64,000 nt of DNA from Rhodanobacter sp. (GCA_024711345.1 JANJTA010000032.1:62001-126000), one strand, 5' to 3'. Shown: positions 32,355 through 41,281, counted from the first letter of the stretch. Numbers and translations: made by a program. Notes: generated by a model not told the origin, from the sequence alone.

Positions 32355-33526
32355 TGGTTCTGCATGAACTGCACGAAGATGCCGCCATCGACCACGATCC
32401 GCTCGCCCGGCTTCAGGCCGTCGCTGACCAGGTAGTCGTCACCCGTGCGCGAACCCGTGGTGACGTGGCGCCGCGCGAAACCGCCGTCCGCTTGCACCAC
32501 GTACACGAATGGCAGGTTGTCGTCGTCGCGCAGCAGCGCCGACGCCGGCACCAGCAGGCCCTCGCTGGGCTGACGCGACTGGATCCGCACGCGCACGTAC
32601 ATCTGCTTGCGCAGCGCGCCCTGCGGGTTCGCCACCACGATGCGCGCGGCGACCGCGCGGGTGTCCGGGTTCACCACGGCGGCGATGTTGTCCACCGTGC
32701 CCTTCAGCTCGGCGCCGGGCGCCCCGGCCTCGACCCGCGCCGGGTCACCGAGGCGGATCCCGGCAAGCTCGGCCGCCGGCACCTGCGCCATCACCCACAT
32801 CGTCGACAGATCGGCCACGGTGAAGCACGGCGTGCTGCCGGCCTGCAGCAGTTGTCCGGGGCTGATCAGCTTCTCCGCCACGGTGCCGGCGATCGGCGCG
32901 CGGATCACGCCCTGCACGCGCGTCACCGTGCGGCCGGCCTCGATCGCCGCGATCGTGCCGGCGTCGACGTCCAGCGCCACCAGCGCCTGCCGCGCGGCAT
33001 CGCGGTCGGCCTCGGCGCTGGCGGCGTCGGTCAGCGCCTGCTCGGCCTCGCGCCGCGACACGCCCTCGTGCTGCAGCAGGTCCTGGTCGGTGTCGGCCAG
33101 CTTGCGCGCGTTGCGCGCGGCGGCCAGCGCCTTGCGATACGCACCGATCGCGGCAGCGAAGTCCGGCGAGTCCACCAGCGCCAGCGGCTGGCCGCGGCGC
33201 ACCTGCTCGCCCGGCGCCACCAGCACGCGCAGCACCGGCCCGGAGAACGGCGCCAGCACGCCGGTCGCCTGGTCGTTGTCGAAATCCACCACGCCGGTGG
33301 TTTCGACCGCGCGGCGAAAACTGGCCGGCGCGACGGTGAGCAGGCGGATGCGCTGGCGCTGCGCCGGCGTCAGCGTCACGTTCTGCGGCGTGTCGGAGGC
33401 GGCCGCTTTCGGCGGGTCGGATGGCGACGAGCAGGCGGTCATGCCGATCAGCACCGTCAGCGCCAGCACGGGCATCAGCCGGCCGGGCGACACGCGTCGT
33501 GCCGCCAGGGAAGTTCGGTTCTTCAT
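32351..33526 (-). CDS. RND efflux periplasmic adaptor (membrane fusion) lipoprotein
   Basis: The protein has 391 residues with a lipoprotein signal (LIGMTAC). The order is: beta-barrel start, half lipoyl domain (GPVLRVLVAPGEQVRRGQPL), an alpha-helical hairpin rich in Ala/Arg/Asp (about 125-195), the second lipoyl half (GVIRAPIAGTVAEK) and a beta-barrel/proximal domain. This is the HlyD/CzcB adaptor layout joining pump and channel. The N-terminus lacks the His-rich metal-binding segment seen in some CzcB proteins. Both ends overlap the neighbouring genes by ATGA. Confidence 0.9.
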   Translation of the reverse strand: MKNRTSLAARRVSPGRLMPVLALTVLIGMTACSSPSDPPKAAASDTPQNVTLTPAQRQRIRLLTVAPASFRRAVETTGVVDFDNDQATGVLAPFSGPVLRVLVAPGEQVRRGQPLALVDSPDFAAAIGAYRKALAAARNARKLADTDQDLLQHEGVSRREAEQALTDAASAEADRDAARQALVALDVDAGTIAAIEAGRTVTRVQGVIRAPIAGTVAEKLISPGQLLQAGSTPCFTVADLSTMWVMAQVPAAELAGIRLGDPARVEAGAPGAELKGTVDNIAAVVNPDTRAVAARIVVANPQGALRKQMYVRVRIQSRQPSEGLLVPASALLRDDDNLPFVYVVQADGGFARRHVTTGSRTGDDYLVSDGLKPGERIVVDGGIFVQFMQNQ

Positions 33527-35037
33527 TGCCGCTCCGATGGATGGTTCGCCTGCCCGCTTGCCACATCGCCGTCGTGCCACCAGCCGCCGCCCAGCGCCAG
33601 GAACAGCGCCGCGGTGTCGGCGTAGCGGCTGGCCTGCGCCTGCACCCGCGCGATGCGCGCCTGCTGGTACCCCTGCTCGGCGCCCAGCAGCGACAGGTAG
33701 CTCGCATAGCCGTCCTGGTACTGGCGCTGCGCCAGATCCAGGCTGAGCTTCGCCGCCTGCTCCGCGTTGGCGGACGCCTGCAGGCCTTCGGCATCGTGCT
33801 GCAGTGCGGCCAGGGTGTCGGCCACGTCCTGGAACGCGGTCAGCACCGTGCTGCGGTACTGCTCGGCTGCCTGCACGTAGGCAGCCTTGGCGGCGCGCTC
33901 CTGATGCCGCAGGCTGCCGCCCTGGAAGATCGGCGCGGCCAGGTCCACGCCCAGGCTCCAGAAGCCGGTGCCGGATTTGAACAGCTGGTTGATCGCCAGC
34001 GCCGTGCTGCCTGCGTTCGCGCTCAACGAAATGTTCGGCAGCCGGTTGGCGATGGCCACCCCGACCTGCGCGCTGGCCGCATGCAGGGTCGCCTCGGCCT
34101 GGCGCACGTCCGGGCGTTGCGCCACCAGCGCCGAAGGCAGGCTCAGCGGCAATTGCTGCGGCAGTTGCAGCTGGTCCAGCTCGAACGACGAAGCCGTGGC
34201 CTGGCCCGGCAACTGCCCGGCCAGCACGGCCAGCAGGTCGTTCTGCCGATCCAGCTGGGTCAGCAGCGGCGGCAGGCTGGCCTCGACCTGGGCCAGCTGC
34301 GCCTGCTGCGCCGCCAGGTCGAGCCGGCCGGCATAACCCTTGCGCAGCTGGTAGGCGAGGACGTCCACCATGTGGCGGTTGATCCCGGCCAGCTCGCGGG
34401 TCGCGGCGATCTGCGCGCGCAACGAGGCCTGCTGCACCGCTGCGGCCACCACGTTGGCGCTCAATGTCATGCGCGTGGCGATCGCCTGGAAGCGCACCGC
34501 CTGCTGCTGCGCCGCGAGCGATTCCACCGTGCGCCGGTTCAGGCCGAACACGTCGGGCACGTACGACACGCTGACCTGCGGCGTGAACAGGTTGTACAGC
34601 GACGCGTTGTTGCTCGGCACCGGCGCCAGCGCGCCGGGCGGATCCTGCTGGCGCCGCGCCGACATGCCGGCGCTGACACTGGGGTAATAGGCCCCGCGCC
34701 CGGCCAGCGTGCTTTCCCGCGCCGCCGCCAGCGCGGCCTGCGCCGCCTTGAGATCGGGGTTGTGCGCCAGCGCCTGACCGACCAGCGCATTCAGCGCCGG
34801 CGACTGGAACAACGTCCACCACTGCGCGGGAAGATCGCCGCCGGGAACGAAGTGCTGGGTCTGGCCGCCCGCGACCGGCGCGCTCGCGGTGGTGGCCGGC
34901 AACGAGGCACCTGCCACGCTCGCCACGTTTGGCACCGCCGGTCGCTGAAAATCCGGCCCCACCGCGCACCCGCCGATGGTCAGCACCGCGACGGCAGCCA
35001 GCAGCGGCCGCACCGACGCGCGCATCCGCCCGCTCAT
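33523..35037 (-). CDS. Outer-membrane efflux lipoprotein (NodT/OprM-like TolC family)
   Basis: The protein has 504 residues from the ATG before SGRMRASVRP, chosen because an AGGAC site lies about 9 bases upstream and the lipobox (LTIGGC) follows at the expected distance; an in-frame ATG 48 codons upstream has no signal. The opening CAVGPDFQRPAVP and two outer-membrane-efflux repeats with long helical stretches match NodT-type channels. It is the first gene of the tripartite operon, coupled to the adaptor. NodT-type channels more often accompany drug-type pumps, so its pairing with a metal-type RND pump is slightly unusual. Confidence 0.9.
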   Translation of the reverse strand: MSGRMRASVRPLLAAVAVLTIGGCAVGPDFQRPAVPNVASVAGASLPATTASAPVAGGQTQHFVPGGDLPAQWWTLFQSPALNALVGQALAHNPDLKAAQAALAAARESTLAGRGAYYPSVSAGMSARRQQDPPGALAPVPSNNASLYNLFTPQVSVSYVPDVFGLNRRTVESLAAQQQAVRFQAIATRMTLSANVVAAAVQQASLRAQIAATRELAGINRHMVDVLAYQLRKGYAGRLDLAAQQAQLAQVEASLPPLLTQLDRQNDLLAVLAGQLPGQATASSFELDQLQLPQQLPLSLPSALVAQRPDVRQAEATLHAASAQVGVAIANRLPNISLSANAGSTALAINQLFKSGTGFWSLGVDLAAPIFQGGSLRHQERAAKAAYVQAAEQYRSTVLTAFQDVADTLAALQHDAEGLQASANAEQAAKLSLDLAQRQYQDGYASYLSLLGAEQGYQQARIARVQAQASRYADTAALFLALGGGWWHDGDVASGQANHPSERQ

Positions 35038-35206
35038 CGCCACCGTCCTGTCGACGGTGCCGGCAAGCACTCGAACCATGGGTTGCTCATGCGGATGCGT
35101 CTTGGCGTAAGGCCGAAAAACGCAACGATATAACGTACCAAGTGACCGCGAAACCCTGCAAGAAATTGCGTCAGAAGGCACTCAGGTCGTGCTCGGTGTG
35201 ATGTGC

Positions 35207-35353
35207 GCCGCCTTCGGCCTCTGGCCGCACCGCACATTGGCCGGTCCACCCGCCGGCTTCAGCCCAAGGCTGGCGTTGACCGCGGTCGGCTACGCACTGG
35301 ACACACAGCACATGCGCATCCTCCATAACCTGATACCGCAGATCGAGCGTGGC
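35207..35353 (+). pseudogene. Relic of an AmiD-like amidase, C-terminal piece
   Basis: The plus-strand frame here reads AAFGLWPHRTLAGPPAGFSP, then LALTAVGYALD and MRILHNLIPQIERG. This lines up with the AmiD C-terminus at 16819-17580 (AGFGRWPQGALVDPPSGFDP, LGLVGYPLD, LRILYNLAQQI), with about 20 residues lost after the GYxLD stretch. There is no amidase core, signal peptide or ribosome site. The fragment sits in the 427-base gap between the efflux operon and a small lipoprotein gene. The rest of that gap (35038-35206 and 35354-35464) shows no gene; the efflux promoter must lie in the first part. Confidence 0.6.
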
Positions 35354-35464
35354 CCGAATACTTGCTTCGCGCCGGCGTCACGACCTCGCGCGGCCGGTGT
35401 CACGCCCGCCACTGCCAAGTTTCGACAACCGAGCCTGGTGAAAAGGCTTGCTTGCCGCTTGGCA

Positions 35465-35914
35465 TTACCGCCCGTCGCACGCCGCTGCCTTCTCCGGGAA
35501 TGTCTTTACGCACCAGGCCTGCCACTGCGCCGCATTGGCCTGCCGCTCGCGCACGGAGGCGCCGTTGTACACGGCGACGAAGTCCTGGCCAGTAAGTTGA
35601 TTGAGTATGGCGGCCAGCGCGTCGTGGACCGTCTCTGGCGAATAGTGCCGAAGACCTTCGAACGCGCCGGGCGATGTGTTGGCCAGGCTGATCTCGTGCT
35701 CGGGCAAGGAACGCATGTCTCCGAGGCGGCCGACCAGGTAAGGCACGACAGGCAAACCCAACGCCTCCAACTGCGCAAAGGCGACTTGTTGCTCGCCCTG
35801 AATCGTCGTGCGGTCGACCAGCGCAGAAACCCTCGCCGCCATGATGTCCCGTGAACTCGGGGATGTTGCGCAGCCGGTCAGTACGCACAGCAATACAAGC
35901 AACGCACACTTCAT
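35465..35914 (-). CDS. Small lipoprotein of unknown function
   Basis: The protein has 149 residues from the ATG giving MKCALLVLLCVLTGC, a lipoprotein signal with Cys15. The mature part is soluble, with two short helical stretches (about 30-70 and 90-115) and a conserved-looking end WQAWCVKTFPEKAAAC. The paired cysteines could form a disulfide. I do not recognise a family. It follows trpE on the same strand with a 37-base gap, so the two might share a transcript, but nothing links their functions. GC content is lower than in the neighbouring genes. Confidence 0.6.
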   Translation of the reverse strand: MKCALLVLLCVLTGCATSPSSRDIMAARVSALVDRTTIQGEQQVAFAQLEALGLPVVPYLVGRLGDMRSLPEHEISLANTSPGAFEGLRHYSPETVHDALAAILNQLTGQDFVAVYNGASVRERQANAAQWQAWCVKTFPEKAAACDGR

Positions 35915-35951
35915 ATCCCGCCTCCCATGCACCGGTCAAAGTGGGGCGCGG

Positions 35952-37442
35952 CTACAGCCCCTTCGCCGCCTGCGCCACCGCGCGGAACAGCGCGCGGCCC
36001 TTGTTCATGGTCTCCTCCCACTCGGCGGCGGGGTCGGAGTCGTAGACGATGCCGGCGCCGGCCTGCACGTGCAGGCGGCCGCCGTGGATCACCGCGGTGC
36101 GGATGGCGATGGCGGTGTCGGCGTCGCCCCACCAGCCGATCCAGCCGATCGCGCCGCCGTAGATGTTGCGCTTGGCCGGCTCCAGTTCCTGGATGATTTC
36201 CAGCGCGCGCACCTTCGGCGCCCCCGACAGCGTGCCGGCCGGGAAGGTGGCCTTGAGCACGTCCATGTAGCTCAGCCCTTTGCGCACTGTGCCCTGCACC
36301 TGCGAGACGATGTGCATCACGTGCGAGTAGCGCTCGACCACGAACGAGTCGCTCACCGCCACGCTGCCGGTCTCGCTGATGCGGCCGAGGTCGTTGCGGC
36401 CGAGGTCGATCAGCATCACGTGCTCGGCGCGCTCCTTCGGGTCGGCCAGCAGCTCGGCTTCCAGCGCGCGGTCCTCTTCTTCCGTGGCGCCGCGCTTGCG
36501 CGTGCCGGCCAGCGGGCGCACCACCACCTTGCCGTCCTTCAGGCGGGCGAGGATCTCCGGCGAGGAGCCCACGATCTGCGTCTCGCCGAGGTCGACGAAG
36601 TACATGTACGGCGAGGGATTCAGCGCGCGCAGCGCGCGGTACACGTCCACCGGCCGCGCGTTGAAGCCCACGCTGAGCCGCTGCGAGGGCACCACCTGGA
36701 AGATGTCGCCGGCGCGGATGTATTCCTTCGCCTTCTCCACCATCGCCTCGAACTCGGGTTTGGTGAAGGAGGACTTGAAGTCGCCCTCGTCCAGCGCGAT
36801 CGACTGGGTCAGCTGGGGGTACGAGGCCCCGCCCTGGCGCAGACGGTGCACCAGCGCGTCGAGCCGGCGCTGCGCCTGCGCGTAGGCCTGCGGCTGCGCC
36901 GGATCGGCGTGCACGATCAGGTACAGCCGACCCTTGAGGTTGTCGAACACCGCCACTTCCTCGGCCAGCATCAGCAGCACGTCGGGCGTGCCCAGTTCGT
37001 CGGCACGATCCCACTGCGCGAGGCGCGGCTCGATGTAGCCGATCGTCTCGAAGCCGAAGTAGCCGACCAGGCCACCGGAGAACGCCGGCAGCTGCGGCAA
37101 CCGCGGCACGTCGTACTGCGCGCGCAGCTTTTCGATTTCGCCCAGCGGATCGTCGAGATGGCGGCGCTCGGTCACCTCACCCGAATCCTCCACCTCCAGC
37201 TCATGCCCGCGCAGGCGATACACCCGCTTCGCCGGCAGCCCGATGATCGAATAGCGTCCCCAGGTGGCGCCGCCCTCGACCGATTCGAACAGGAAGGTAT
37301 ACGGGCCGTCGGCCAGCTTCAGGTACACCGACAGCGGCGTGTCGAGGTCGGAAAACACCTCGCGCACCAGCGGGATGCGCGTGTGTCCGCGCGCGGCCAG
37401 CGCGTCGAATTCGCCTCGGCTGAGGATGTCTGGGGAAATCAC
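35952..37442 (-). CDS. trpE: Anthranilate synthase component I
   Basis: The protein has 496 residues from the GTG that gives M-ISPDILSRGEFD, which matches the usual beginning of TrpE in related bacteria. A TTG seven codons upstream is possible but atypical. The N-terminal domain carries the tryptophan-binding region (LLESxEGG-like FLFESVEGGATWGRYS). The chorismate domain has the signatures AGDIFQVVPSQR, LAGTRKRG, DLGRNDLGR and TLSGAPKVRA. With a glutaminase (TrpG) it makes anthranilate from chorismate. No trpG, trpD or trpC lies next to it on this side; the downstream neighbour is an unrelated lipoprotein gene. Confidence 0.93.
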   Translation of the reverse strand: MISPDILSRGEFDALAARGHTRIPLVREVFSDLDTPLSVYLKLADGPYTFLFESVEGGATWGRYSIIGLPAKRVYRLRGHELEVEDSGEVTERRHLDDPLGEIEKLRAQYDVPRLPQLPAFSGGLVGYFGFETIGYIEPRLAQWDRADELGTPDVLLMLAEEVAVFDNLKGRLYLIVHADPAQPQAYAQAQRRLDALVHRLRQGGASYPQLTQSIALDEGDFKSSFTKPEFEAMVEKAKEYIRAGDIFQVVPSQRLSVGFNARPVDVYRALRALNPSPYMYFVDLGETQIVGSSPEILARLKDGKVVVRPLAGTRKRGATEEEDRALEAELLADPKERAEHVMLIDLGRNDLGRISETGSVAVSDSFVVERYSHVMHIVSQVQGTVRKGLSYMDVLKATFPAGTLSGAPKVRALEIIQELEPAKRNIYGGAIGWIGWWGDADTAIAIRTAVIHGGRLHVQAGAGIVYDSDPAAEWEETMNKGRALFRAVAQAAKGL

Positions 37443-37487
37443 GTGGCGGATCCGGATGGCCAAACGAAGCGGCCATTGTAGGTGAAG

Positions 37488-39503
37488 TCAGCCACTCAGC
37501 CGCTGCCGCGGCATGCCGCGCAGGCGCAGCGAGAACGCCACGCCGCTGCCGTCGTCGAGGTTGCGCGCGCTGGCCACGCCGCCATGGCGCTCGGCCACCA
37601 GCCGCACCACGTACAGGCCCAGGCCCAGGTGCGGGGCGCCGCCGGGGGTAGCCTTGTCGCGCAGGCTGACCAGGGAATCGAACAGCCGGCCGGCCATCGC
37701 CGCGGGCAGCGGCGGGCCCTGGTTGGCCAGCTCGATCTCGGCGCCGTCCGGCGCGTTGCGCAGGGTCAGCCGCAGCCAGCCGTCAGGCGGGGTGAACGAC
37801 AGCGCGTTGTCCAGCAGCTTGTCCAGCGCCTGCGCCACCAGCTCGGGCGCGCCGTGCAGGTACAGCGGCGCGGCGGGCAGCACGCAGTCGAGCCGGCGCG
37901 CGCCGACCAGCGGGCGGTAGGCGTCGGCGCAGCCACGCACCACCTCGCGCAGGTCGACGTCCTCGGGTTCGGCCGCGGCGATCGCGCGCTCCATCCGGCT
38001 CGACTCGCTCATCGCGCGCACCAGCGCGCCCAGCCGCGCCACCCCATCGCGGGCGCGCGCCAGGTACGGCTGCGCCTCCACCGGCAGCGCGGCATGCTCC
38101 AGGTTGTCCAGCGAGGACTTCACGATCGCCAGCGGCGTATTCAGTTCGTGCGAGAGCTTCGAGGCCAGCGTACGCAGGTAGTCGGTGTAGCTGCCGACCA
38201 CCTCGAACAGCCGCTCGAAGCTGCGCGCCAGGTCGCCGATCTCGTCCGGCGCCTCGGTCATCGGAAACTTGCCGCGTTCGAACAAGCCGTCCAGACGTCC
38301 ATCGTTGAGCTGCGCGCGCTCGGCCGCGTTGCGCAGCCGACCCAGCCGCAGGCTGAGCCGCGTGGCGAACAGCAGCAGGATGCCGCCAGCCACCAGCAGC
38401 ACGCCGAAGCTGGTCAAGAGCAGGCCGAACAGCGCGCGGTTGGCCAGCAGCGGCACACTGCGGCTGGCCTGCTCCAGCAGCAGCACGCCGTCGACGTGGC
38501 CGGCGCGTTCGATCGGTACCGCGGCGGCCAGCACCACGCTGCCGCGTTCTTCGCCGCTGCGCCACACCGACACCGGCTTGCCGGCGCCTGCCTCGGTCAC
38601 TTCGCGGGTGTCCAGCCGCGGCACGTCCTGCGCCCACAGGTTCGCGTCCTCCAGCCGCGTCGCCAGCAGCGAGCGGTAGACCAGCGCGGCGAACCAGCCC
38701 GGCTGGCCGTCGCTGCCGGGCGTGGTGTTCAGCCGGCCACTGCGCGCCAGCAGCCAGCCGTGCGGCGCCAGCACGCGCGCCTGCACGCGTTCGGGCACCA
38801 GTTGCGCCAGCTCGCCGGCCAGCTTGTCCGAATAGCTGAGCAGCGGCCGGGTATCGGCAGCCAGCCGGTCGCCCCCTGTGCTGGCATCGTATACGCCGAC
38901 ACCCAGCGCGCGCAGTTGCAGGCGCTGCGGCAGGCGCAACTCGACGCGGTAGCCGCTGCCATCTTCCTGCCATTGCGCGGTGATCAGTTCGGGCAGGCCA
39001 TCCACCGGAGGATCGAGTGGCCGCGCGGTGAGCGGGCCGGGCGCCGCGCTGGCCAGCAGGTAGCGGCGCCGGCCCTCCGCGTTGCCCAGCACGAGGATCA
39101 GATGATCGGCGGCCAGCGCGTCCACGTCACTGGCGTCGGCGCGCGTGCGCCGGGTGTCGCGCACGTCGGCGTACAGGTACAGGGCGTCGTCGTCCGCCGC
39201 CAGCAGCAGCTTGCCGTGCGCACCGAGAGCCTGGCTCCACGGCGTCAGCGGCGCCCAGTCGTCGCCGTAGCCGTCCACGGTGAGCGGATTGGGCGCCTGC
39301 TGCACGTACCAGCCGCGGCCCGACGCCGGCGCCACCGCGCCGGTCACCACCAGGCTACGCGCCACCGCATTGGCCGAGGCCAGCAGCGCCTGCGCCTGGC
39401 CTTCGCGCAGCAGCGTTTCCATCTGCCGCACGTACAGCCAGCCGGCGACCGGCAGCGCCAGCGTGCACAGCGCGACCAACAGCAGCTTGCGGCGCAGCGT
39501 CAT
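37488..39503 (-). CDS. Membrane sensor histidine kinase, dedicated-sortase-system type
   Basis: The protein has 671 residues. One N-terminal helix is followed by a large periplasmic domain (about 30-345). This begins with NPLTVDGYGDDWAPL and contains ALYLYADVRDTRR, resembling a carbohydrate-binding family 9 or DOMON-like fold. A second helix (LLLTSFGVLLVAGGILLLF), a HAMP domain, the H-box SHELNTP near residue 451 and an ATPase domain with a degenerate glycine loop (HLGLGLYVV) follow. The layout matches histidine kinases named for the proteobacterial dedicated sortase system (PdsS-like). The response regulator is two genes upstream. No sortase is visible. The signal sensed is unknown, possibly a sugar or cell-surface ligand. 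Confidence 0.72.
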   Translation of the reverse strand: MTLRRKLLLVALCTLALPVAGWLYVRQMETLLREGQAQALLASANAVARSLVVTGAVAPASGRGWYVQQAPNPLTVDGYGDDWAPLTPWSQALGAHGKLLLAADDDALYLYADVRDTRRTRADASDVDALAADHLILVLGNAEGRRRYLLASAAPGPLTARPLDPPVDGLPELITAQWQEDGSGYRVELRLPQRLQLRALGVGVYDASTGGDRLAADTRPLLSYSDKLAGELAQLVPERVQARVLAPHGWLLARSGRLNTTPGSDGQPGWFAALVYRSLLATRLEDANLWAQDVPRLDTREVTEAGAGKPVSVWRSGEERGSVVLAAAVPIERAGHVDGVLLLEQASRSVPLLANRALFGLLLTSFGVLLVAGGILLLFATRLSLRLGRLRNAAERAQLNDGRLDGLFERGKFPMTEAPDEIGDLARSFERLFEVVGSYTDYLRTLASKLSHELNTPLAIVKSSLDNLEHAALPVEAQPYLARARDGVARLGALVRAMSESSRMERAIAAAEPEDVDLREVVRGCADAYRPLVGARRLDCVLPAAPLYLHGAPELVAQALDKLLDNALSFTPPDGWLRLTLRNAPDGAEIELANQGPPLPAAMAGRLFDSLVSLRDKATPGGAPHLGLGLYVVRLVAERHGGVASARNLDDGSGVAFSLRLRGMPRQRLSG

Positions 39504-39515
39504 CGGCGCCGGCGG

Positions 39516-40091
39516 TCAGCGGCCACGCGCGGGCGCCGCATCCTTCGCCCAGCGCGTGGCCACCGCCACGCGCATGAAGTCGTCGAGCAGCGCGCGGCGC
39601 GACGGGTCGGCGTCGTCGAACGCCATCGACCAGCTCAGCCGCACCCCGCTGGCCGCGCCCGGATCGCAGAACACCAGCACGTCGTCGATGTGGTCGCTGC
39701 CCTGGTAGACCGAGGCCTCGCACGGCATGGCCGGATGGCGCACGGCGAAGCTGGAGGTCCGGCCGGCCGGGTCGTGCTGCAGGTAGCGCTGGCGGTCGGC
39801 CTGCAGCTCGTCGGCGAGGGTGGCCAGCTGGCGCGGCCACACGTTGAGCACCATCACCCGCTGCGGCTTGCCGCTCCACTCGCCCTGGTACAGCACGGCA
39901 TTGACGCCGATCGCGCGCGCGTAGGTGCAGCAGTCGCGCGTCCAGCCGGGCGGCGTGGCGACGCTGATCGCCCAGGCCGGCGCGTTGCCGTCGCGGGCGC
40001 CGCGCGCCAGCACGCCGTCGTCCTTGCTGGTGGCCTGCGCCAGCGCGGCAAACGCGCACAGCGCCAGCGCCGCCGCCACGCGCCGGCTCAC
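39516..40091 (-). CDS. Small exported protein between response regulator and kinase
   Basis: The protein has 191 residues from a GTG that overlaps the stop of the response regulator (GTGA). It has a signal peptide (AALALCAFAALAQA), then a mature domain with four or five cysteines (DCCTYARAIG, AMPCEASVYQG, VLVFCDPG). The last suggest disulfides in the periplasm. I do not recognise a family. Being translationally sandwiched between regulator and kinase, it may act as a periplasmic accessory of the sensor. A much longer reading frame in this register is only an overlap with the response-regulator gene. Confidence 0.75.
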   Translation of the reverse strand: MSRRVAAALALCAFAALAQATSKDDGVLARGARDGNAPAWAISVATPPGWTRDCCTYARAIGVNAVLYQGEWSGKPQRVMVLNVWPRQLATLADELQADRQRYLQHDPAGRTSSFAVRHPAMPCEASVYQGSDHIDDVLVFCDPGAASGVRLSWSMAFDDADPSRRALLDDFMRVAVATRWAKDAAPARGR

Positions 40092-40777
40092 GGCTTCCAC
40101 CGGTAGCCGACGCCGTGCACGGTCTCGATCGCGTCGAACTCCGGCGCCACCGCGATGAACTTCTTGCGGATGCGCTTGATGTGCGAGGTGATGGTGGCGT
40201 CGTCCACCACCAGTTCCGCCTCGCGCATCAGCTGGTCGCGGTTCTTCACGTGGCCGGGGAAGCGGATCAGCGTGTGCACCATCCAGAACTCGGTGACGGT
40301 GAGCGGCACCTCCTCGCCGTTCCAGGTGATGCGCATGCGCTCCGATTCCAGCTTCAGCGGCCCGTGCTCGATCACCGTCTCGCTGGAAGTCGGCACCTTC
40401 AGCGACTCGATGCGGCGGAACAGCGCGGCGATGCGCGCGGCCAGCTGGTGCAGGCTGGTGTCCTTGGAAAGGTAATCGTCCGCGCCCAGGCGCAGGCCGG
40501 AGATCACGTCGAAATCCGAATCGCGCGCAGTGAGGAAGATGATCGGCAACGTGGCCGATTTCGCGCGCAGCTCGCGGCACAGGTCGAAGCCGCCCTCCGG
40601 CTCGTCGCCGAGGCCGATGTCGATGATCACCAGCTCGGGCAGGCGCATCGCGAAGGCGTCGGAGGCTTCCCGCCGCGAACCGTAGCCGCGCGCGTCGTAG
40701 CCGAAGCGGTTCAGCGCCTCGACGTAGTTGGCGCGGATCAGCGGCTCGTCCTCGACGATGGCAATGCTGCGGCCCAT
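40088..40777 (-). CDS. OmpR-type response regulator, dedicated-sortase-system type
   Basis: The protein has 229 residues from the ATG before GRSIAIVEDEPLIRANY, with GGAG upstream. The receiver domain has the acidic pair in VEDEP, the phosphoacceptor Asp in VIIDIGLGDEPEGG and the Lys in LSKDTS. The DNA-binding winged helix ends with the classical ATITSHIKRIRKKF and VHGVGYRW. The receiver resembles PdsR of the proteobacterial dedicated sortase system. It is first in a three-gene unit with the small exported protein and the kinase. It is divergent from two tiny genes at 40955-41213, which are obvious candidate targets. Confidence 0.85.
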   Translation of the reverse strand: MGRSIAIVEDEPLIRANYVEALNRFGYDARGYGSRREASDAFAMRLPELVIIDIGLGDEPEGGFDLCRELRAKSATLPIIFLTARDSDFDVISGLRLGADDYLSKDTSLHQLAARIAALFRRIESLKVPTSSETVIEHGPLKLESERMRITWNGEEVPLTVTEFWMVHTLIRFPGHVKNRDQLMREAELVVDDATITSHIKRIRKKFIAVAPEFDAIETVHGVGYRWKP

Positions 40778-40954
40778 GGCGCGCTCCCTGTGGTGGTGCG
40801 CGCAGCGTGCTATGCGAATCGCGCGTACGCAAGCCGTGCGGCGTGGCTGCCCGCGTTTTGCCACACGCCGCCAGCCGCCTGGCCCGATTGTGCCGGCGCC
40901 CGTGCCCGTGGCGGCGGTTTGATGTGCCTCAAGCCATCCGCAGGACGTTCAACC

Positions 40955-41071
40955 ATGCCACAGCCCGAATCCCCCGACCGCGATCCCGACGCCGAACTGC
41001 ACGGCTTCGAGCCACTGCGCGCCGCGCTGGCGATCGGCGGCTTGCTGCTCGGGCTGCTGCTCAGCCTGTGA
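40955..41071 (+). CDS. Tiny predicted membrane peptide (38 residues)
   Basis: The short frame encodes an acidic, Pro/Asp-rich N-terminus (MPQPESPDRDPDAELHGFEP) and one membrane segment (ALAIGGLLLGLLLSL) at the end. CAGGAC lies 9 bases before the ATG. It begins 177 bases from the divergent response-regulator gene and is followed after 10 bases by another tiny gene with a strong ribosome site. No family is recognised. Coding status is a guess from the ribosome sites, the tandem layout and the clean TM segment. Confidence 0.42.
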   Translation: MPQPESPDRDPDAELHGFEPLRAALAIGGLLLGLLLSL

Positions 41072-41081
41072 GGTGAACGCG

Positions 41082-41213
41082 ATGGACAAGTCCTGTTTCG
41101 ACCCGTACCCGTTCGATCCCTTCTCCGTGGAAGGCAGCGGCGCATCCGGCGTGAAGGGAGTCGCGTCGGATGCGGGGCAGGCGCCGCCCGATCCCGACTG
41201 GCAACCCGTTTGA
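41082..41213 (+). CDS. Tiny acidic peptide (43 residues)
   Basis: The ATG is preceded by GAGGTG at ideal spacing, stronger than for most genes nearby. The peptide opens MDKSCFDPYPFDPFSVEGSG and ends PPDPDWQPV. It is soluble, acidic, and rich in Pro, Gly and Asp, with a single Cys5. There is no signal peptide. It follows the tiny membrane peptide gene, and a T-tailed hairpin occurs 44 bases after the stop, so the two could be one short transcript. Function is unknown. A ribosomally made peptide precursor or regulator is conceivable, but nothing proves it. Confidence 0.5.
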   Translation: MDKSCFDPYPFDPFSVEGSGASGVKGVASDAGQAPPDPDWQPV

Positions 41214-41256
41214 AGCCCCCGCCGCCCGCCTTCCGTCCACGTGGTGGTTGCTTTCC

Positions 41257-41281
41257 CCTCCGTGCGAGGGGATTTTCTTGG
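41257..41281 (+). terminator. Rho-independent terminator after the tiny genes
   Basis: CCCCTCCGTGCGAGGGG forms a short stem followed by ATTTTCTT. It would end a transcript starting ahead of 40955. Confidence 0.65.

Noticed and set aside
35189..35854. 221-codon plus-strand frame as a full gene
   Set aside because: Only its first 55 codons resemble a protein (the AmiD relic); the rest is antisense to the lipoprotein gene.
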